From Hyphomonadaceae bacterium UBA2389 (GTDB lineage Bacteria > Pseudomonadota > Alphaproteobacteria > Caulobacterales > Aquidulcibacteraceae): DNA of 64,000 bases. The stretch is taken from positions 5,583 through 69,582 of the forward strand of contig DDSN01000143.1 of the NCBI GenBank assembly GCA_002343395.1. Direction: 5' to 3'. The notes under the pieces are model-generated. The model saw nothing but the letters and a program-made list of their open reading frames with translations, was not told the DNA's origin and searched no databases. The position numbers and the translations under genes are program-made. Numbering within the stretch: the stretch's first letter is position 1; the number at the start of each line of letters is the position of its first letter. Shown in pieces: positions 19,512 through 28,046 of the stretch.

Positions 19512-20225
19512 ATGGCGCGCCTGATCCTCGGCTTGTTGTTCCTTCTGTTGGCCGCGCCAGCAAACGCTCAGACCTTTAACGCACAAGAGCAGGCCGAGAT
19601 TCGAGCCATCGTTCGCGAGTACCTCGTCAACAACCCCGACGTCCTGCGCGAGTCTCTTGAAGCCCTGCAAGCAAGGACCGAAAATGAGCGCTGGCAGCGG
19701 ATGAAAAGCGATCCGCGAGACTTTTCAATCGGTCGTTCGGATGCGCCAATCGTCATCGTGGAGTTTTTCGACTATCGTTGTGGGTACTGTCACGCGGCCC
19801 TTGAGTGGGTGACCGACGTTATCCGCACGCGGCGGGACGTTCGCGTTGTTCTAAAGGAGTTTCCAATTCTCAGCCCTGAGTCGATGGAGGCCGCCCAGGC
19901 GATCATCGCAGCGATGCCCCAGGGACGCTATTGGCAGTTCCATCAAGCGCTCATGGGCTTCCGTGGCGAACTGACGTCGGCGCGCATCGACGCCCTCGCG
20001 CGCGAGGCTGGAATCGACGTTGCACGCATGCGCCGTGCAATGACCGATCCTGAGATCACGCGCCTACTGGAAGACAACCGCGCGCTTGCCATTGACGCCG
20101 CCAGTAATCCGGCGACCCCCATTTTTGTTATCAACGGCGAGGTCATTCCCGGCTTCGACCGCGAACGCCTCGATGCACGCTTGCGCGCAGCTACGCGCGA
20201 GATCACCGAGGGGCGGAGGCGCTAA
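19512..20225 (+). CDS. Periplasmic DsbA-family thiol oxidoreductase (Com1-like)
   Basis: This is a 237-residue exported thioredoxin-fold protein. A signal peptide (MARLILGLLFLLLAAPANA) is followed by a short helical region (EQAEIRAIVREYLVNNPDVL), as in Com1/ScsC-type proteins. The DsbA domain has active-site Cys90-Gly-Tyr-Cys93 and a cis-Pro loop in NPATPIFVING. It probably forms or isomerises disulfides in exported proteins. It follows the M48 protease by 42 bases in the same direction, so the pair may be an envelope quality-control unit. Its stop overlaps that of the next, convergent gene by four bases. Confidence 0.92.
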   Translation: MARLILGLLFLLLAAPANAQTFNAQEQAEIRAIVREYLVNNPDVLRESLEALQARTENERWQRMKSDPRDFSIGRSDAPIVIVEFFDYRCGYCHAALEWVTDVIRTRRDVRVVLKEFPILSPESMEAAQAIIAAMPQGRYWQFHQALMGFRGELTSARIDALAREAGIDVARMRRAMTDPEITRLLEDNRALAIDAASNPATPIFVINGEVIPGFDRERLDARLRAATREITEGRRR

Positions 20226-20917
20226 AGTCGGCCGGTCGCAGCCGCCACGGTCAGGCGGATTTGGCGTTGCAGAAGCGGAATCCCCAAACGACCCTTTCGA
20301 ATGGCGCGGCAATATAGAGGTACAAGCGCGGTGTAACCAATCGCCGGAAAGTCGGCGCTCTTGAAGGCGCGCGCCGCAGCCGCGCCCCGCGCGTGAAACC
20401 TCAGCGCGAGCGCCACCCCCTCCTCTATCGGCCCGGGTTTGTCCCGCGCAGGATCCGCGCACAAGCGCATCAACCCCCATGCGGTTGCCAAAGAAGGCAA
20501 ATAGGCCGAGGCGCTGTCGCCGTCGGCGCTGGTTGCATGCAGCGCAAGCCTCATTAGCCCGCCTTGCACGCGCTCGGCGCGCACGCAAGCGGCGTCCCAA
20601 GATGAGAAACTGGTGTTCATTGCCTCGACGATTTGCGTCCAGAGCGCTGCCGGCAGGCCCGGCGCGTGCTTCGAATACGCGCGCAAAACAGGGTGAGGCG
20701 ACGGCGCGCCAGCGTGAGTATTCAACAAGGCGTCGCGCCACCACGCAAGACGAATGGCGGCCAGCGCCGGCTCCCTGGCCGCGATTCGTGCGCGCGACAC
20801 CTCGTGAAACACGGCGTAAATCGCCACAAGTCGTTCACGCACGATCGACGAACCGAACCTGCTCGCGAGCCACCGATCGTTCTCGACCCGGCGTACAAGC
20901 GTCTCGAGCTCGGACAT
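20222..20917 (-). CDS. Squalene/phytoene synthase-fold protein, NDUFAF6-like
   Basis: This is a 231-residue protein with the all-helical trans-isoprenyl synthase fold. The first aspartate-rich motif of true synthases (DxxxD) reads FHEVSRAR here, and IRLAWWRDAL resembles the LQWWRD-type segment of the family. Loss of metal-binding aspartates is characteristic of NDUFAF6, a mitochondrial complex I assembly factor with close alphaproteobacterial relatives, so a role in complex I assembly is more likely than carotenoid or hopanoid synthesis. That assignment is inference. The start is the ATG at 20917 preceded by GAGG; the longer open frame to 21493 lies over another gene. A terminator hairpin sits immediately upstream, so expression may depend on read-through. 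Confidence 0.75.
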   Translation of the reverse strand: MSELETLVRRVENDRWLASRFGSSIVRERLVAIYAVFHEVSRARIAAREPALAAIRLAWWRDALLNTHAGAPSPHPVLRAYSKHAPGLPAALWTQIVEAMNTSFSSWDAACVRAERVQGGLMRLALHATSADGDSASAYLPSLATAWGLMRLCADPARDKPGPIEEGVALALRFHARGAAAARAFKSADFPAIGYTALVPLYCRAIRKGRLGIPLLQRQIRLTVAAATGRL

Positions 20918-20926
20918 GCCAAACCT

Positions 20927-20963
20927 CAAAAAAGACGCCCGCGCATCTGCTGCGCGGGCGTCT
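20927..20963 (-). terminator. Strong rho-independent terminator after the PuuD-like gene
   Basis: On the minus strand a perfect 13-bp stem (AGACGCCCGCGCA with its complement, five-base loop) is followed by six T. It begins 20 bases after the stop of the PuuD-like gene. The T run ends only about ten bases before the ATG of the NDUFAF6-like gene, directly against that gene's Shine-Dalgarno sequence. Confidence 0.93.
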
Positions 20964-20982
20964 GACCTCGTTGCTGCTTCCT

Positions 20983-21612
20983 CTAGAAGAGCGTGCTCGC
21001 TCCCGTCATTGCCACCAGCATGGGCGCCGAAAGAAAGGTATTCGTACGCGACAACAACATCGCTGTTCTCGCGTGGGCGGCCTTGGCCGCCGCATCTAGG
21101 TTCGCGAACTTGTTGTCGATATTGAGTGCGCGCTGTTGGTTCGGCCAAATGATGAACCAGACGTTGAACCACATCACAATCGCCAGCCACATACCTATGC
21201 CGATCAGCACATGCTTGCCGACCGCGAAACTCGGATCGTCCGCCGCACCCAGCGTCAAGGCCTGCAGCAGATAACCCTGGTTCCATGCCAGTAGCAGGCC
21301 CGTGATCAACGTGAACATCGCGCCCCACCGAAACCAGAACAGCGCCGCTGGCGCGATGACTTTGCCGATGGCCGGCTTCTGCTCGTCTGGAATCTTCGGC
21401 ATGTTCGGAATTTGGGTGAAGTTGAAGTAGTAGAGATGGCCGATCCACATGATCCCCACGAGCACGTGGCTCCAGCGCAGCGCCGCTTCCCAAAATGCAG
21501 CGTCTCCGAAGGCGTAACCCGCCACCCCCATTGCAAAATAGATCAAGAACAGCGCGCCCACCGCAAGCGCCGTCCAGGCTACATAACGGATGTTACTCAA
21601 GAACCAGGCCAT
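20983..21612 (-). CDS. Urate hydroxylase PuuD-like membrane protein (membrane domain only)
   Basis: This is a 209-residue integral membrane protein with about five hydrophobic segments and the urate-oxidase N-terminal-domain pattern (RWSHVLVGIMWIGHLYYFN, HVLIGIGMWLAIVMWFNVW, IIWPNQQRAL). Full-length PuuD proteins carry a C-terminal cytochrome c domain for urate oxidation. Here the protein ends at the membrane part with no CxxCH motif, and no purine-catabolism genes are nearby. It may act with a separate cytochrome or do something else. It lies 23 bases downstream of secF's stop region in the same direction and ends at a strong terminator. Confidence 0.8.
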   Translation of the reverse strand: MAWFLSNIRYVAWTALAVGALFLIYFAMGVAGYAFGDAAFWEAALRWSHVLVGIMWIGHLYYFNFTQIPNMPKIPDEQKPAIGKVIAPAALFWFRWGAMFTLITGLLLAWNQGYLLQALTLGAADDPSFAVGKHVLIGIGMWLAIVMWFNVWFIIWPNQQRALNIDNKFANLDAAAKAAHARTAMLLSRTNTFLSAPMLVAMTGASTLF

Positions 21613-21635
21613 GCCTCTCCCTCCAGTCCGCCCGC

Positions 21636-22676
21636 TTAACGCGCCGGTTGCGGCGCGCCGCGGGCCTCGCCGCCCTCGCGGCCTCGTTTAACACCCCATA
21701 TCAGGATCGCGGGCGCGGCGACATAAAGCGACGAGTACGTGCCTATGATAATGCCGAAGATCATCGCGATCGCAAAACCCTCAAGGGACTCTCCGCCGAA
21801 ATAATAAAGGCCGATCAGGGCAAACAACGCCGTACAGCCGGTAATGATGGTTCGAGACAGCGTCTCGTTCAGCGACAAATCCACTAATTCGCCTAGGGGC
21901 ATTCTCTTATACTTACGGAGGTTCTCGCGCAGGCGGTCGAAAACAACGACCGTATCGTTCATCGAGTAGCCAATAATCGTCAGCAACGCCGCGACGATCG
22001 TCAGGTTGAACTCGAGCCTGAAGATCGAAAATACGCCGAGCGTCAGGATCACGTCGTGGAACAACGCCATGACGCCGCCAAGACCGAACTGCCATTCAAA
22101 GCGGAACCAGATGTAGATCAGCATGAGCAATATCGCGAGGCCGAGTGCGATGAGTCCGCCCGCGAACAGCTCTTCCGAGACGCGACCGCTCACGGCGTCG
22201 ACGTTCAACACCCGCGCGCCTTCGGCGACTTGAGGCAGCTCGCGGCGCAATGCTTCAACAGTGTCCGCCACGCCTTCGGTGCTCTCGAAATTGATGATTG
22301 CACAATAGGGCGGAGAATCAGCAGGTCGACAGGTTGTTCCCTGCACCTCAACGCCGCCGTCTTGCAGGCGTCCTCCGAGCGTCCGTAAATCACCCAAGTC
22401 GATGGGTTGGGGCGCCTCAATCAGGATTGACGTGCCGCCCCGGAAATCGATGCCCAGATTGAACCCGCGCTCCATCACCGCCCCAAAGCGTGCGAGCGGT
22501 GTGCCCGCCGCTTGCTGAAATATCTCGATCGGATTGGTGCGGAATCCGCCGGTAAACATGGAAACGAGCGACGCCGACACTGCGGCGATTGAAAGAAACG
22601 CAGCGAAAGCGGCGAACTTCACATACGTGAAGTTCGTCTTTTTCGGCAACAAGCGGATAAGCGGCCACCATCCCAT
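21636..22676 (-). CDS. secF: Protein translocase subunit SecF
   Basis: This 346-residue inner-membrane protein forms SecDF, which uses the proton motive force to pull exported proteins through SecYEG. It has one N-terminal span, a periplasmic domain with the D1-type motif GIDFRGGTSILIEA, then five spans with the conserved RND-like segment (SMNDTVVVFDRLREN). The C-terminal tail is short and basic. It starts nine bases after the secD stop, and the order yajC-secD-secF on one strand is the standard operon. Confidence 0.97.
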   Translation of the reverse strand: MGWWPLIRLLPKKTNFTYVKFAAFAAFLSIAAVSASLVSMFTGGFRTNPIEIFQQAAGTPLARFGAVMERGFNLGIDFRGGTSILIEAPQPIDLGDLRTLGGRLQDGGVEVQGTTCRPADSPPYCAIINFESTEGVADTVEALRRELPQVAEGARVLNVDAVSGRVSEELFAGGLIALGLAILLMLIYIWFRFEWQFGLGGVMALFHDVILTLGVFSIFRLEFNLTIVAALLTIIGYSMNDTVVVFDRLRENLRKYKRMPLGELVDLSLNETLSRTIITGCTALFALIGLYYFGGESLEGFAIAMIFGIIIGTYSSLYVAAPAILIWGVKRGREGGEARGAPQPAR

Positions 22677-22685
22677 GGTCGGCTC

Positions 22686-24281
22686 CTAGATCGGCAATGT
22701 CTTGGGCCGCGCGATGCGGAACCACCAAGCAATCAGAATTTGGGTAACAAGCACGGCGGTGAACACGGACGTCACCACACCGATTGACAAGGTCCACGCG
22801 AAACCCCGCACGGGCCCGGCGCCGAACTGGAACAGGATCAACGCAGCGAGGATCGTCGTCAGGTTCGCATCCACGATTGTGATCATCGCACGATTGAACC
22901 CCGCATCGATCGCAAGCGCTGGGCCGCGCCCCACCGCCGCCTCTTCTCTCATCCGCTCGTAAATCAACACGTTCGCGTCCACCGCCATTGCGATCGTGAG
23001 AATGAGACCTGCGATGCCCGGCAGCGTGAGTACAGCGCCCACTGTCGACATCGCGGCGACGATCAGAACGCCGTTCACCACCAGCGCGATGCAGGCGAAG
23101 ATGCCAAAGGTGCCGTACGCCAAGAGCATGAACACAAAAGTCACAAGGCCAGCGATTGCTGAGGCGACAACGCCGGAATCAATGGCGTCTTGCCCGAGGC
23201 TCGCGCTCACTGTCCGTTCGTCGATCACTGTCAGCGGAGCGGGCAACGCGCCTGCGTTCAGCATGACAGCCAACTCGCGTGCGCTTTCGGCCGAAAAGCG
23301 ACCTGAAATTTGACCTGTGCCGCCGCAAATCGGTTCATTGATGGTCGGCGCGGTGAGCACCTGGTTGTCCAAGAGAATCGCGAACCGATCCCCCGTGTGC
23401 TCACGCGTGATGCGGCAGAAGATCCGCGCGCCCTCGCTGTCGAGTTGGAATGCGAGCACCCACTCGCCCGTCTGCGGATCGGTTGAAGGGTTGGCGCGCA
23501 CCAAGCGCTCACCAGTGAAACGGGGGCGGCGTTCGACCACGTCGGCGCGATCGCCTACGCCGGGATAGGGCTGCACCACCATTGCACCGGGCGGGATAAC
23601 GCCTGCGGCGGCCTCTTCGGGGCTTACCTCCCGCACCATGTTGAAGGTCATCAACGCCGTCTGACCGATACGCTCCTTCAGCTGCTCGGGGTCGGAGACA
23701 CCTGGCGCCTGCACGACGATGCGCGAGTCGCCTTGTCGTTGGATCGATACTTCAGCTGTCCCTGTGGGGTTGATCCGCCGCTCGATCACCGCGATGGATT
23801 GCTGCGCGGCCTGCCGGCTTAGCTCACGCAAATACACCGGCGTGATCCGAGCCTCGATGAGCCCGTCGGCGCCCTCGGTAAAGGTGATGATGTCGTTGCC
23901 GCCGGAAGGGGACAGCGCGATCTGGCGAATAGCCGCGCGCGCCGCCTCCATCTGCGTTGGGTCGATCAACCTGACCCGCCCTGCATCACCCACAACGCCA
24001 CGGCCAGTGTAGCGAATTTGCGGGGTCGCCTCGCGAAGCGCTGTCGCCATCTGGTCGGCGATGTTGTCGAGCTGTTGGCGTTGCAGCGTCGAGACATCGA
24101 CCTCGAGCAGCAACTGCGACCCACCCTGCAAGTCGAGGCCGAGATTAATGCCAGCCCGAGGTAGGAACCCGGGCAGCGCCGTTCGCTGCTGTTCGGTCAA
24201 GAAGTTCGGGAGCGCGAAAATCACTCCCAGGATCGTCACTACTGCAACAAGGACGACCCGCCATCGCGCGACATTGAGCAT
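22686..24281 (-). CDS. secD: Protein translocase subunit SecD
   Basis: This is a 531-residue partner of SecF. One N-terminal span and the motif LGLDLQGGSQLLLEVD open the large periplasmic P1 domain, which includes head-region sequences such as RLNPTGTAEVSIQ-type strands and SGRFSAESARELAVMLNAG. Six C-terminal spans follow, with AMAVDANVLIYERMREE. Length and motif order are typical of alphaproteobacterial SecD. It begins three bases after the yajC stop and is probably translated from the same message. Confidence 0.97.
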   Translation of the reverse strand: MLNVARWRVVLVAVVTILGVIFALPNFLTEQQRTALPGFLPRAGINLGLDLQGGSQLLLEVDVSTLQRQQLDNIADQMATALREATPQIRYTGRGVVGDAGRVRLIDPTQMEAARAAIRQIALSPSGGNDIITFTEGADGLIEARITPVYLRELSRQAAQQSIAVIERRINPTGTAEVSIQRQGDSRIVVQAPGVSDPEQLKERIGQTALMTFNMVREVSPEEAAAGVIPPGAMVVQPYPGVGDRADVVERRPRFTGERLVRANPSTDPQTGEWVLAFQLDSEGARIFCRITREHTGDRFAILLDNQVLTAPTINEPICGGTGQISGRFSAESARELAVMLNAGALPAPLTVIDERTVSASLGQDAIDSGVVASAIAGLVTFVFMLLAYGTFGIFACIALVVNGVLIVAAMSTVGAVLTLPGIAGLILTIAMAVDANVLIYERMREEAAVGRGPALAIDAGFNRAMITIVDANLTTILAALILFQFGAGPVRGFAWTLSIGVVTSVFTAVLVTQILIAWWFRIARPKTLPI

Positions 24282-24284
24282 GCG

Positions 24285-24638
24285 CTATTCCGCCTTGGAA
24301 TCATTAGCCGGCGCTGGGTCGGTTTTGGAGCGCACCTCTGCGATCGTTCCGCGGATGACGCGCACTTCCACGTTCGGCGCCAACTCGACCCGCACTTCGT
24401 CATCAGCGACGGACTTCACCTTGCCAATCAGCCCACCAGAGGTGACCACTATGTCGTTCTTCTTCAATGCAGCGACCATATCCATGTGCCGCTTACGCGC
24501 CTGCTGCTGCGGGCGGATGAGAAGAAAGTAGAACACGACAAAGACCAGCAATAGCGGCAGCAATTGCATGATCACGCCGCCCATTGGATCGCCGCCGGCG
24601 GGCGCGGCCGCTTGCGCATAAGCAGGAGAAATGAACAT
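24285..24638 (-). CDS. yajC: Preprotein translocase accessory subunit YajC
   Basis: This 117-residue protein has one membrane span (about 22-42, VIMQLLPLLLVFVVFYFLLI), the family signature RPQQQARKRH, and a small cytoplasmic domain with KKNDIVVTSGGLIGKV. YajC binds SecDF and, in some species, AcrB-type pumps. It is the first gene of yajC-secD-secF. About 139 bases separate it from the upstream LysM lipoprotein gene; they hold a GCGGCG/CGCCGC hairpin without a T run and presumably the operon promoter, which I could not place. Confidence 0.96.
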   Translation of the reverse strand: MFISPAYAQAAAPAGGDPMGGVIMQLLPLLLVFVVFYFLLIRPQQQARKRHMDMVAALKKNDIVVTSGGLIGKVKSVADDEVRVELAPNVEVRVIRGTIAEVRSKTDPAPANDSKAE

Positions 24639-24777
24639 TGAACCTCGCGTGATGCGGCGACAGCGCCGCTAGCGACAATAGATGAGGGAGCCGAGTCCCC
24701 AGAAAGGCCGGGACTATATCGCCGGAACGGGCCATTTCAATCCAATGGCGCCGCTGAATATGCCGCAGACGAGGCGC

Positions 24778-25701
24778 TTAGGGCCCCAAAAGAGACATCG
24801 GGTCCACCGCGCGAGCGCCCTGTCTCACCTGAAACAGCAGCCGCGCGCGGCCGTCGGCCCGCGCTCCCAGCTCAGCGATAGCCGCCCCAGCGGCCACCGT
24901 GTCACCTTCCCGAACGAGCGCGCGGCGGTTGAAGCCATAGGCGCTCACGTAATTGTTCGCATGCCGGATGAGCACCAACGTTCCGTACCCGGGAACATCT
25001 TCACCCGCGTAGACGACAACGCCCGGGGCGGATGCATGCACTGGATCGCCGTCCCTGCCCGCTATCTCTATGCCGTCAGATCGCCCACCGCCGGATTGGG
25101 GGCCGAAGCGCCCAACGATGCGCCCGTGAAGCGGCATAACGAAAAGTGCGCCGCCACGCGGCGCCGGCGCTGCTTGCGCCGCCGTTTCATCCGCGGCGCT
25201 CGCAAGATCCGGCAACGCAATGCGCGCGCCCACCACCAACGGCGCAGCAGGGTCCCGGCGGTTAAAGAGCGCGAGAGAGCGTGGATCGATACCGAAACGA
25301 TCTGCAACACCTTGTAAGGTGTCGCCCTCCTCAACCACTTGGATCCTTGCGCGGGGTAACCGTAACTCCCGCCCGGGCGCTATCGCATAGGGCGGCTCAA
25401 GCCCGTTGCTCTCGATAAGCGCCAGCATGGGAATCTGGTAGCGCGTTGCAACGTCTTGAAGCGTTTCTCCTTCGCGTACGCGGTGACTCCTGGGCCTTTC
25501 AGTCGGATCAGCTGCAAACACGTCTTCGGGGCGCAAGGCGAAGGCGCTCAAACCACCATCAACACTTGTCTCGTCGATTGTCGCAGGTGCCGGGTTCCCT
25601 TGAGCGGCACCGCCGCTGTAGCTGATTGGCGCGCCGCCGCCGCCCGAGGCGCACGCGCTCGCAAGAGAAGCCACAAAAACAACAGCGCGCATCCAGCCCA
25701 T
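24778..25701 (-). CDS. LysM-LysM-LytM lipoprotein with degenerate M23 site (NlpD/DipM-like)
   Basis: This is a 307-residue predicted outer-membrane lipoprotein with the lipobox LASAC near residue 17. Two LysM peptidoglycan-binding domains follow (about 74-118 and 122-165), then a C-terminal LytM domain (about 190-305). The zinc ligands of active M23 enzymes are missing: the HxxxD position reads SDGIEIA, YAH reads SAYGF, and HLHFE reads RLLFQVR. Proteins of this design (NlpD, EnvC, DipM) do not cut peptidoglycan but activate amidases such as AmiC, which is encoded at 12829-13980. Placement between yajC and pcm/surE is common in proteobacteria (surE-pcm-nlpD). The activator role is inferred. 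Confidence 0.88.
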   Translation of the reverse strand: MGWMRAVVFVASLASACASGGGGAPISYSGGAAQGNPAPATIDETSVDGGLSAFALRPEDVFAADPTERPRSHRVREGETLQDVATRYQIPMLALIESNGLEPPYAIAPGRELRLPRARIQVVEEGDTLQGVADRFGIDPRSLALFNRRDPAAPLVVGARIALPDLASAADETAAQAAPAPRGGALFVMPLHGRIVGRFGPQSGGGRSDGIEIAGRDGDPVHASAPGVVVYAGEDVPGYGTLVLIRHANNYVSAYGFNRRALVREGDTVAAGAAIAELGARADGRARLLFQVRQGARAVDPMSLLGP

Positions 25702-25731
25702 TTCTCACCGAATCGCGAGCACGACAATTCG

Positions 25732-26358
25732 CTAGGCGTCCGCCCCCAACCCATGCTCCAGCGGAGCGACCCGAATCGGCCCCAGATCTTCCCAGGCATC
25801 GCTCCGAAACCGCAGTAAACGTTGCGATTCCGACGCCCCTTGCGCCATCAGCAGAGTGCCCCCGGGCTTCAGTTGCGACAGCCATGAGAGCTGCGCCTCG
25901 TCGCAAGCAGCGTTGACCACGATGCGATCAAAAGGCGCCGCCTCCTCCCACCCCACGGCGCCATCAGCAGCGTGTACGAAAACCCGCATCAGGCGAGCGC
26001 GTCCAATTCTGCCGCGCGCTTCGGCGGCAAGGTCCGGCCATCGCTCAAGCGTGACGACTGAATGAGCTAGGGTGGCCAAGGCCGCGGCCTGAAACCCCGA
26101 GCCCGTACCGACTTCCAGCACGGTATGGTTGGATTGAACGTCAAGCGCGGTTAGGACGCGTCCCACAATTGAAGGCTTCGTCATGCTCTGGCCGTGGGCA
26201 AGGGGAAGCGCGACATCGTCAAGGGCCACCGCGTGCAAATGCTCTGGCGCGTAGTGATCGCGCGGCGTGCGTTCGAGTGCGCCGAGCACGCGCGCATCGG
26301 TGACGCCCGCCTGACGCATCTCCAACACAAAACGCATCAGTCGCGCCGGGTCGCCCAT
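25732..26358 (-). CDS. pcm: Protein-L-isoaspartate O-methyltransferase
   Basis: This 208-residue SAM-dependent enzyme repairs isoaspartyl residues in damaged proteins. Motif I is VLEVGTGSGFQAA, preceded by the family segment DDVALPLAHGQSMTKPS that contains the substrate-binding loop, and followed by RIVVNAACDEAQLSWLSQLKPGG. The open frame reaches 26388, but the ATG at 26358 lies one base after the surE stop and starts the usual N-terminus (MGDPARLMRFVLEMR). The surE-pcm-nlpD arrangement is a widely conserved stress-survival cluster. Confidence 0.94.
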   Translation of the reverse strand: MGDPARLMRFVLEMRQAGVTDARVLGALERTPRDHYAPEHLHAVALDDVALPLAHGQSMTKPSIVGRVLTALDVQSNHTVLEVGTGSGFQAAALATLAHSVVTLERWPDLAAEARGRIGRARLMRVFVHAADGAVGWEEAAPFDRIVVNAACDEAQLSWLSQLKPGGTLLMAQGASESQRLLRFRSDAWEDLGPIRVAPLEHGLGADA

Positions 26359-26359
26359 C

Positions 26360-27145
26360 TCATCCCGCCTTCGGCGGTGAACCGCCAAGCACGCGCTTCA
26401 ACGACGCAACCGTGTCGCCGTGCGTCAAATCGATGTGGAGAGGCGTCACCGATATCCTCCCCTCATAGATGGCGCGCAAATCCGTGCCTTCGGGAGGATT
26501 TGACAGCTTCCCGTGGAAGCCGAGCCAAAAGTAGGAGCCGCCTCGCAAATCGGTGCGCTTGTCCGCAAAGATAATGTGCTGATCGCGCCGACCTTGCGTT
26601 GTCATCTCAACGGTCGTCACCTCGTCAGGCGGCGCATCGGGGAAGTTGACGTTCATCAGAACGTCCTTCGGCCAGTCTTGCTTTAATAGCTGCGCCACAA
26701 TGCCCGGACCAAACGCCTCCGCTGTCTCCCACGGTATCGGCGCCTCTTCGCCGCGGAACCCGCGGGCTTGACTCAGCGCAATCGCGCGAATGCCAAGCTG
26801 CATGCCCTGCATAGCCCCCGCGATCGTACCCGAAAACGTCACGTCCTCGGCGATATTCTGGCCACGATTGACGCCGGACAGAACAAGATCGGGCGCGCCA
26901 CCGTCTATCAAATGCTCAACGCCGAGGAGCACGCAGTCTGTGGGCGTTCCGGAAACCGCAAAACGCTTTGATCCGGCCTGCCGCACACGGATTGGCGCGG
27001 TAAGCGTTAAGGCGCGCGAGGCGCCGGATTGTTCATTCTCAGGCGCGACAACCCACACATCGTCGCTTAGCGTACGAGCGATCTTCTCCAGCACGGCAAG
27101 CCCCGTCGCGTGGATGCCGTCGTCATTGGTGCACAAAATACGCAT
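26360..27145 (-). CDS. surE: 5'/3'-nucleotidase SurE
   Basis: This 261-residue divalent-metal nucleotidase/phosphatase has the N-terminal metal site [15 protein letters not shown] (Asp8-Asp9) and the conserved stretches [19 protein letters not shown] and MNVNFPD. It dephosphorylates nucleoside 5'- and 3'-monophosphates and is linked to stationary-phase survival. It overlaps nothing but sits one base from pcm, so the two are probably translated together. No clear promoter was found in the 46 bases upstream. Confidence 0.96.
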   Translation of the reverse strand: MRILCTNDDGIHATGLAVLEKIARTLSDDVWVVAPENEQSGASRALTLTAPIRVRQAGSKRFAVSGTPTDCVLLGVEHLIDGGAPDLVLSGVNRGQNIAEDVTFSGTIAGAMQGMQLGIRAIALSQARGFRGEEAPIPWETAEAFGPGIVAQLLKQDWPKDVLMNVNFPDAPPDEVTTVEMTTQGRRDQHIIFADKRTDLRGGSYFWLGFHGKLSNPPEGTDLRAIYEGRISVTPLHIDLTHGDTVASLKRVLGGSPPKAG

Positions 27146-27191
27146 GAGAACGCCCGCTTAGCGCGGCAAGCGCCCCTTTGTCACGTGACCG

Positions 27192-27599
27192 CTACTTGTT
27201 GAAGGCGCCAATGATGGCGCCGCCTACGATCGCGGTGGCGAACTGATGGAGAGAATCTATGGCGAGCAGCGTCTCGCCCCCCGCCGGCGAATAGACATAG
27301 CCGTAAAAGCGTTCGGCGAAGAGGAAGAACAGAGCCAGCCAAAACCCTGTTTCAGCCCCGGCCAGCCAACCAGACTTATTCCGCCACCGGATCACAAGGG
27401 AAAGCCCAATCGCGATGAGGAAGGGTATGATAAATCCAAACGGCATTTTGCTCATGCCGCTCTGCAGTTGCTGTTCGCTCCAGCCGGTTTCCGCCACCCA
27501 CATCTGCGCGAAAACGACGCCGTAGAAGACAAAGCCAATCAGGTAAATGGCGATGGCGGCGGCGATGACCGCGACCGCGTTGTGACCCATCACACGCAT
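27192..27599 (-). CDS. DUF1761 family membrane protein
   Basis: This 135-residue protein has four hydrophobic segments (about 8-30, 52-70, 80-97 and 112-132) and the DUF1761 pattern: a first span with a conserved VVFAQMWV-type exit, then MPFGFIIPFLIAIGLSLVIRW. Function is unknown for the family. The start at 27599 is supported by GGAGG six bases upstream; an internal ATG nine bases in is the alternative. It is co-directional with surE but separated by 46 bases. Confidence 0.8.
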   Translation of the reverse strand: MRVMGHNAVAVIAAAIAIYLIGFVFYGVVFAQMWVAETGWSEQQLQSGMSKMPFGFIIPFLIAIGLSLVIRWRNKSGWLAGAETGFWLALFFLFAERFYGYVYSPAGGETLLAIDSLHQFATAIVGGAIIGAFNK

Positions 27600-27680
27600 G
27601 TTGCACCTCCCCGGTTCGGCGGATAGGCCGCCTGGGAAGGTTCTAACAGTGTTTGCGGTATCTGGCTCCGCATTTTTCGA

Positions 27681-28046
27681 CTAGCGGCAATCGATCGCCC
27701 AAATGTCGTAGGTAGGGTGATCCAACGCGCTCAGGCTGGGGCTCGATGCGAAGAGCCACCCGTGGAACACCTCCCGGCGCTGGCTTTCCTCCCCTTCGCG
27801 AGCAGGTGGCGTATCAAACACGTCCACGTAAATGCGCACCTCCGGCGTCTCTTCCGGAGCGTTCTTGGAGCAGGACCGCGCAACGACTTCCAAGGAACCG
27901 ATACGCGCAGCGCGCCCAATTGTAAGCGTGTAATCGCTCGCGTGGCCGGTGATCTTGTCCAGCCCACGGATAACAGCACGTTGGGCAAATGCGGGGCTCG
28001 CCGCCGCGGAAAGGAAGACGAGCGCTGCTGCAAACGTTCTGATCAT
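27681..28046 (-). CDS. DUF2155 family exported protein
   Basis: This 121-residue protein has a signal peptide (MIRTFAAALVFLSAAASPAFA). The DUF2155 core reads GLDKITGHASDYTLTIGRAA, RSCSKNAPEETPE and VFHGWLFASSPSLSALDHPTYDIWAIDC. The conserved Trp-rich phrase WLFASSP and two cysteines in the mature part are typical. Function is unknown; the family is largely alphaproteobacterial. Its ATG overlaps the mlaD stop by four bases (ATGA), so it is the last gene of the ndufA12-mlaD-DUF2155 operon. Confidence 0.88.
   Translation of the reverse strand: MIRTFAAALVFLSAAASPAFAQRAVIRGLDKITGHASDYTLTIGRAARIGSLEVVARSCSKNAPEETPEVRIYVDVFDTPPAREGEESQRREVFHGWLFASSPSLSALDHPTYDIWAIDCR

Noticed and set aside
20918..21493. 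5' extension of the NDUFAF6-like frame
   Set aside because: It runs through a terminator and the PuuD-like gene in another frame; the ATG at 20917 has the ribosome site.
24655..24675. GCGGCG/CGCCGC hairpin before yajC as terminator
   Set aside because: No T run on the transcribed strand and a stem of only six bases.
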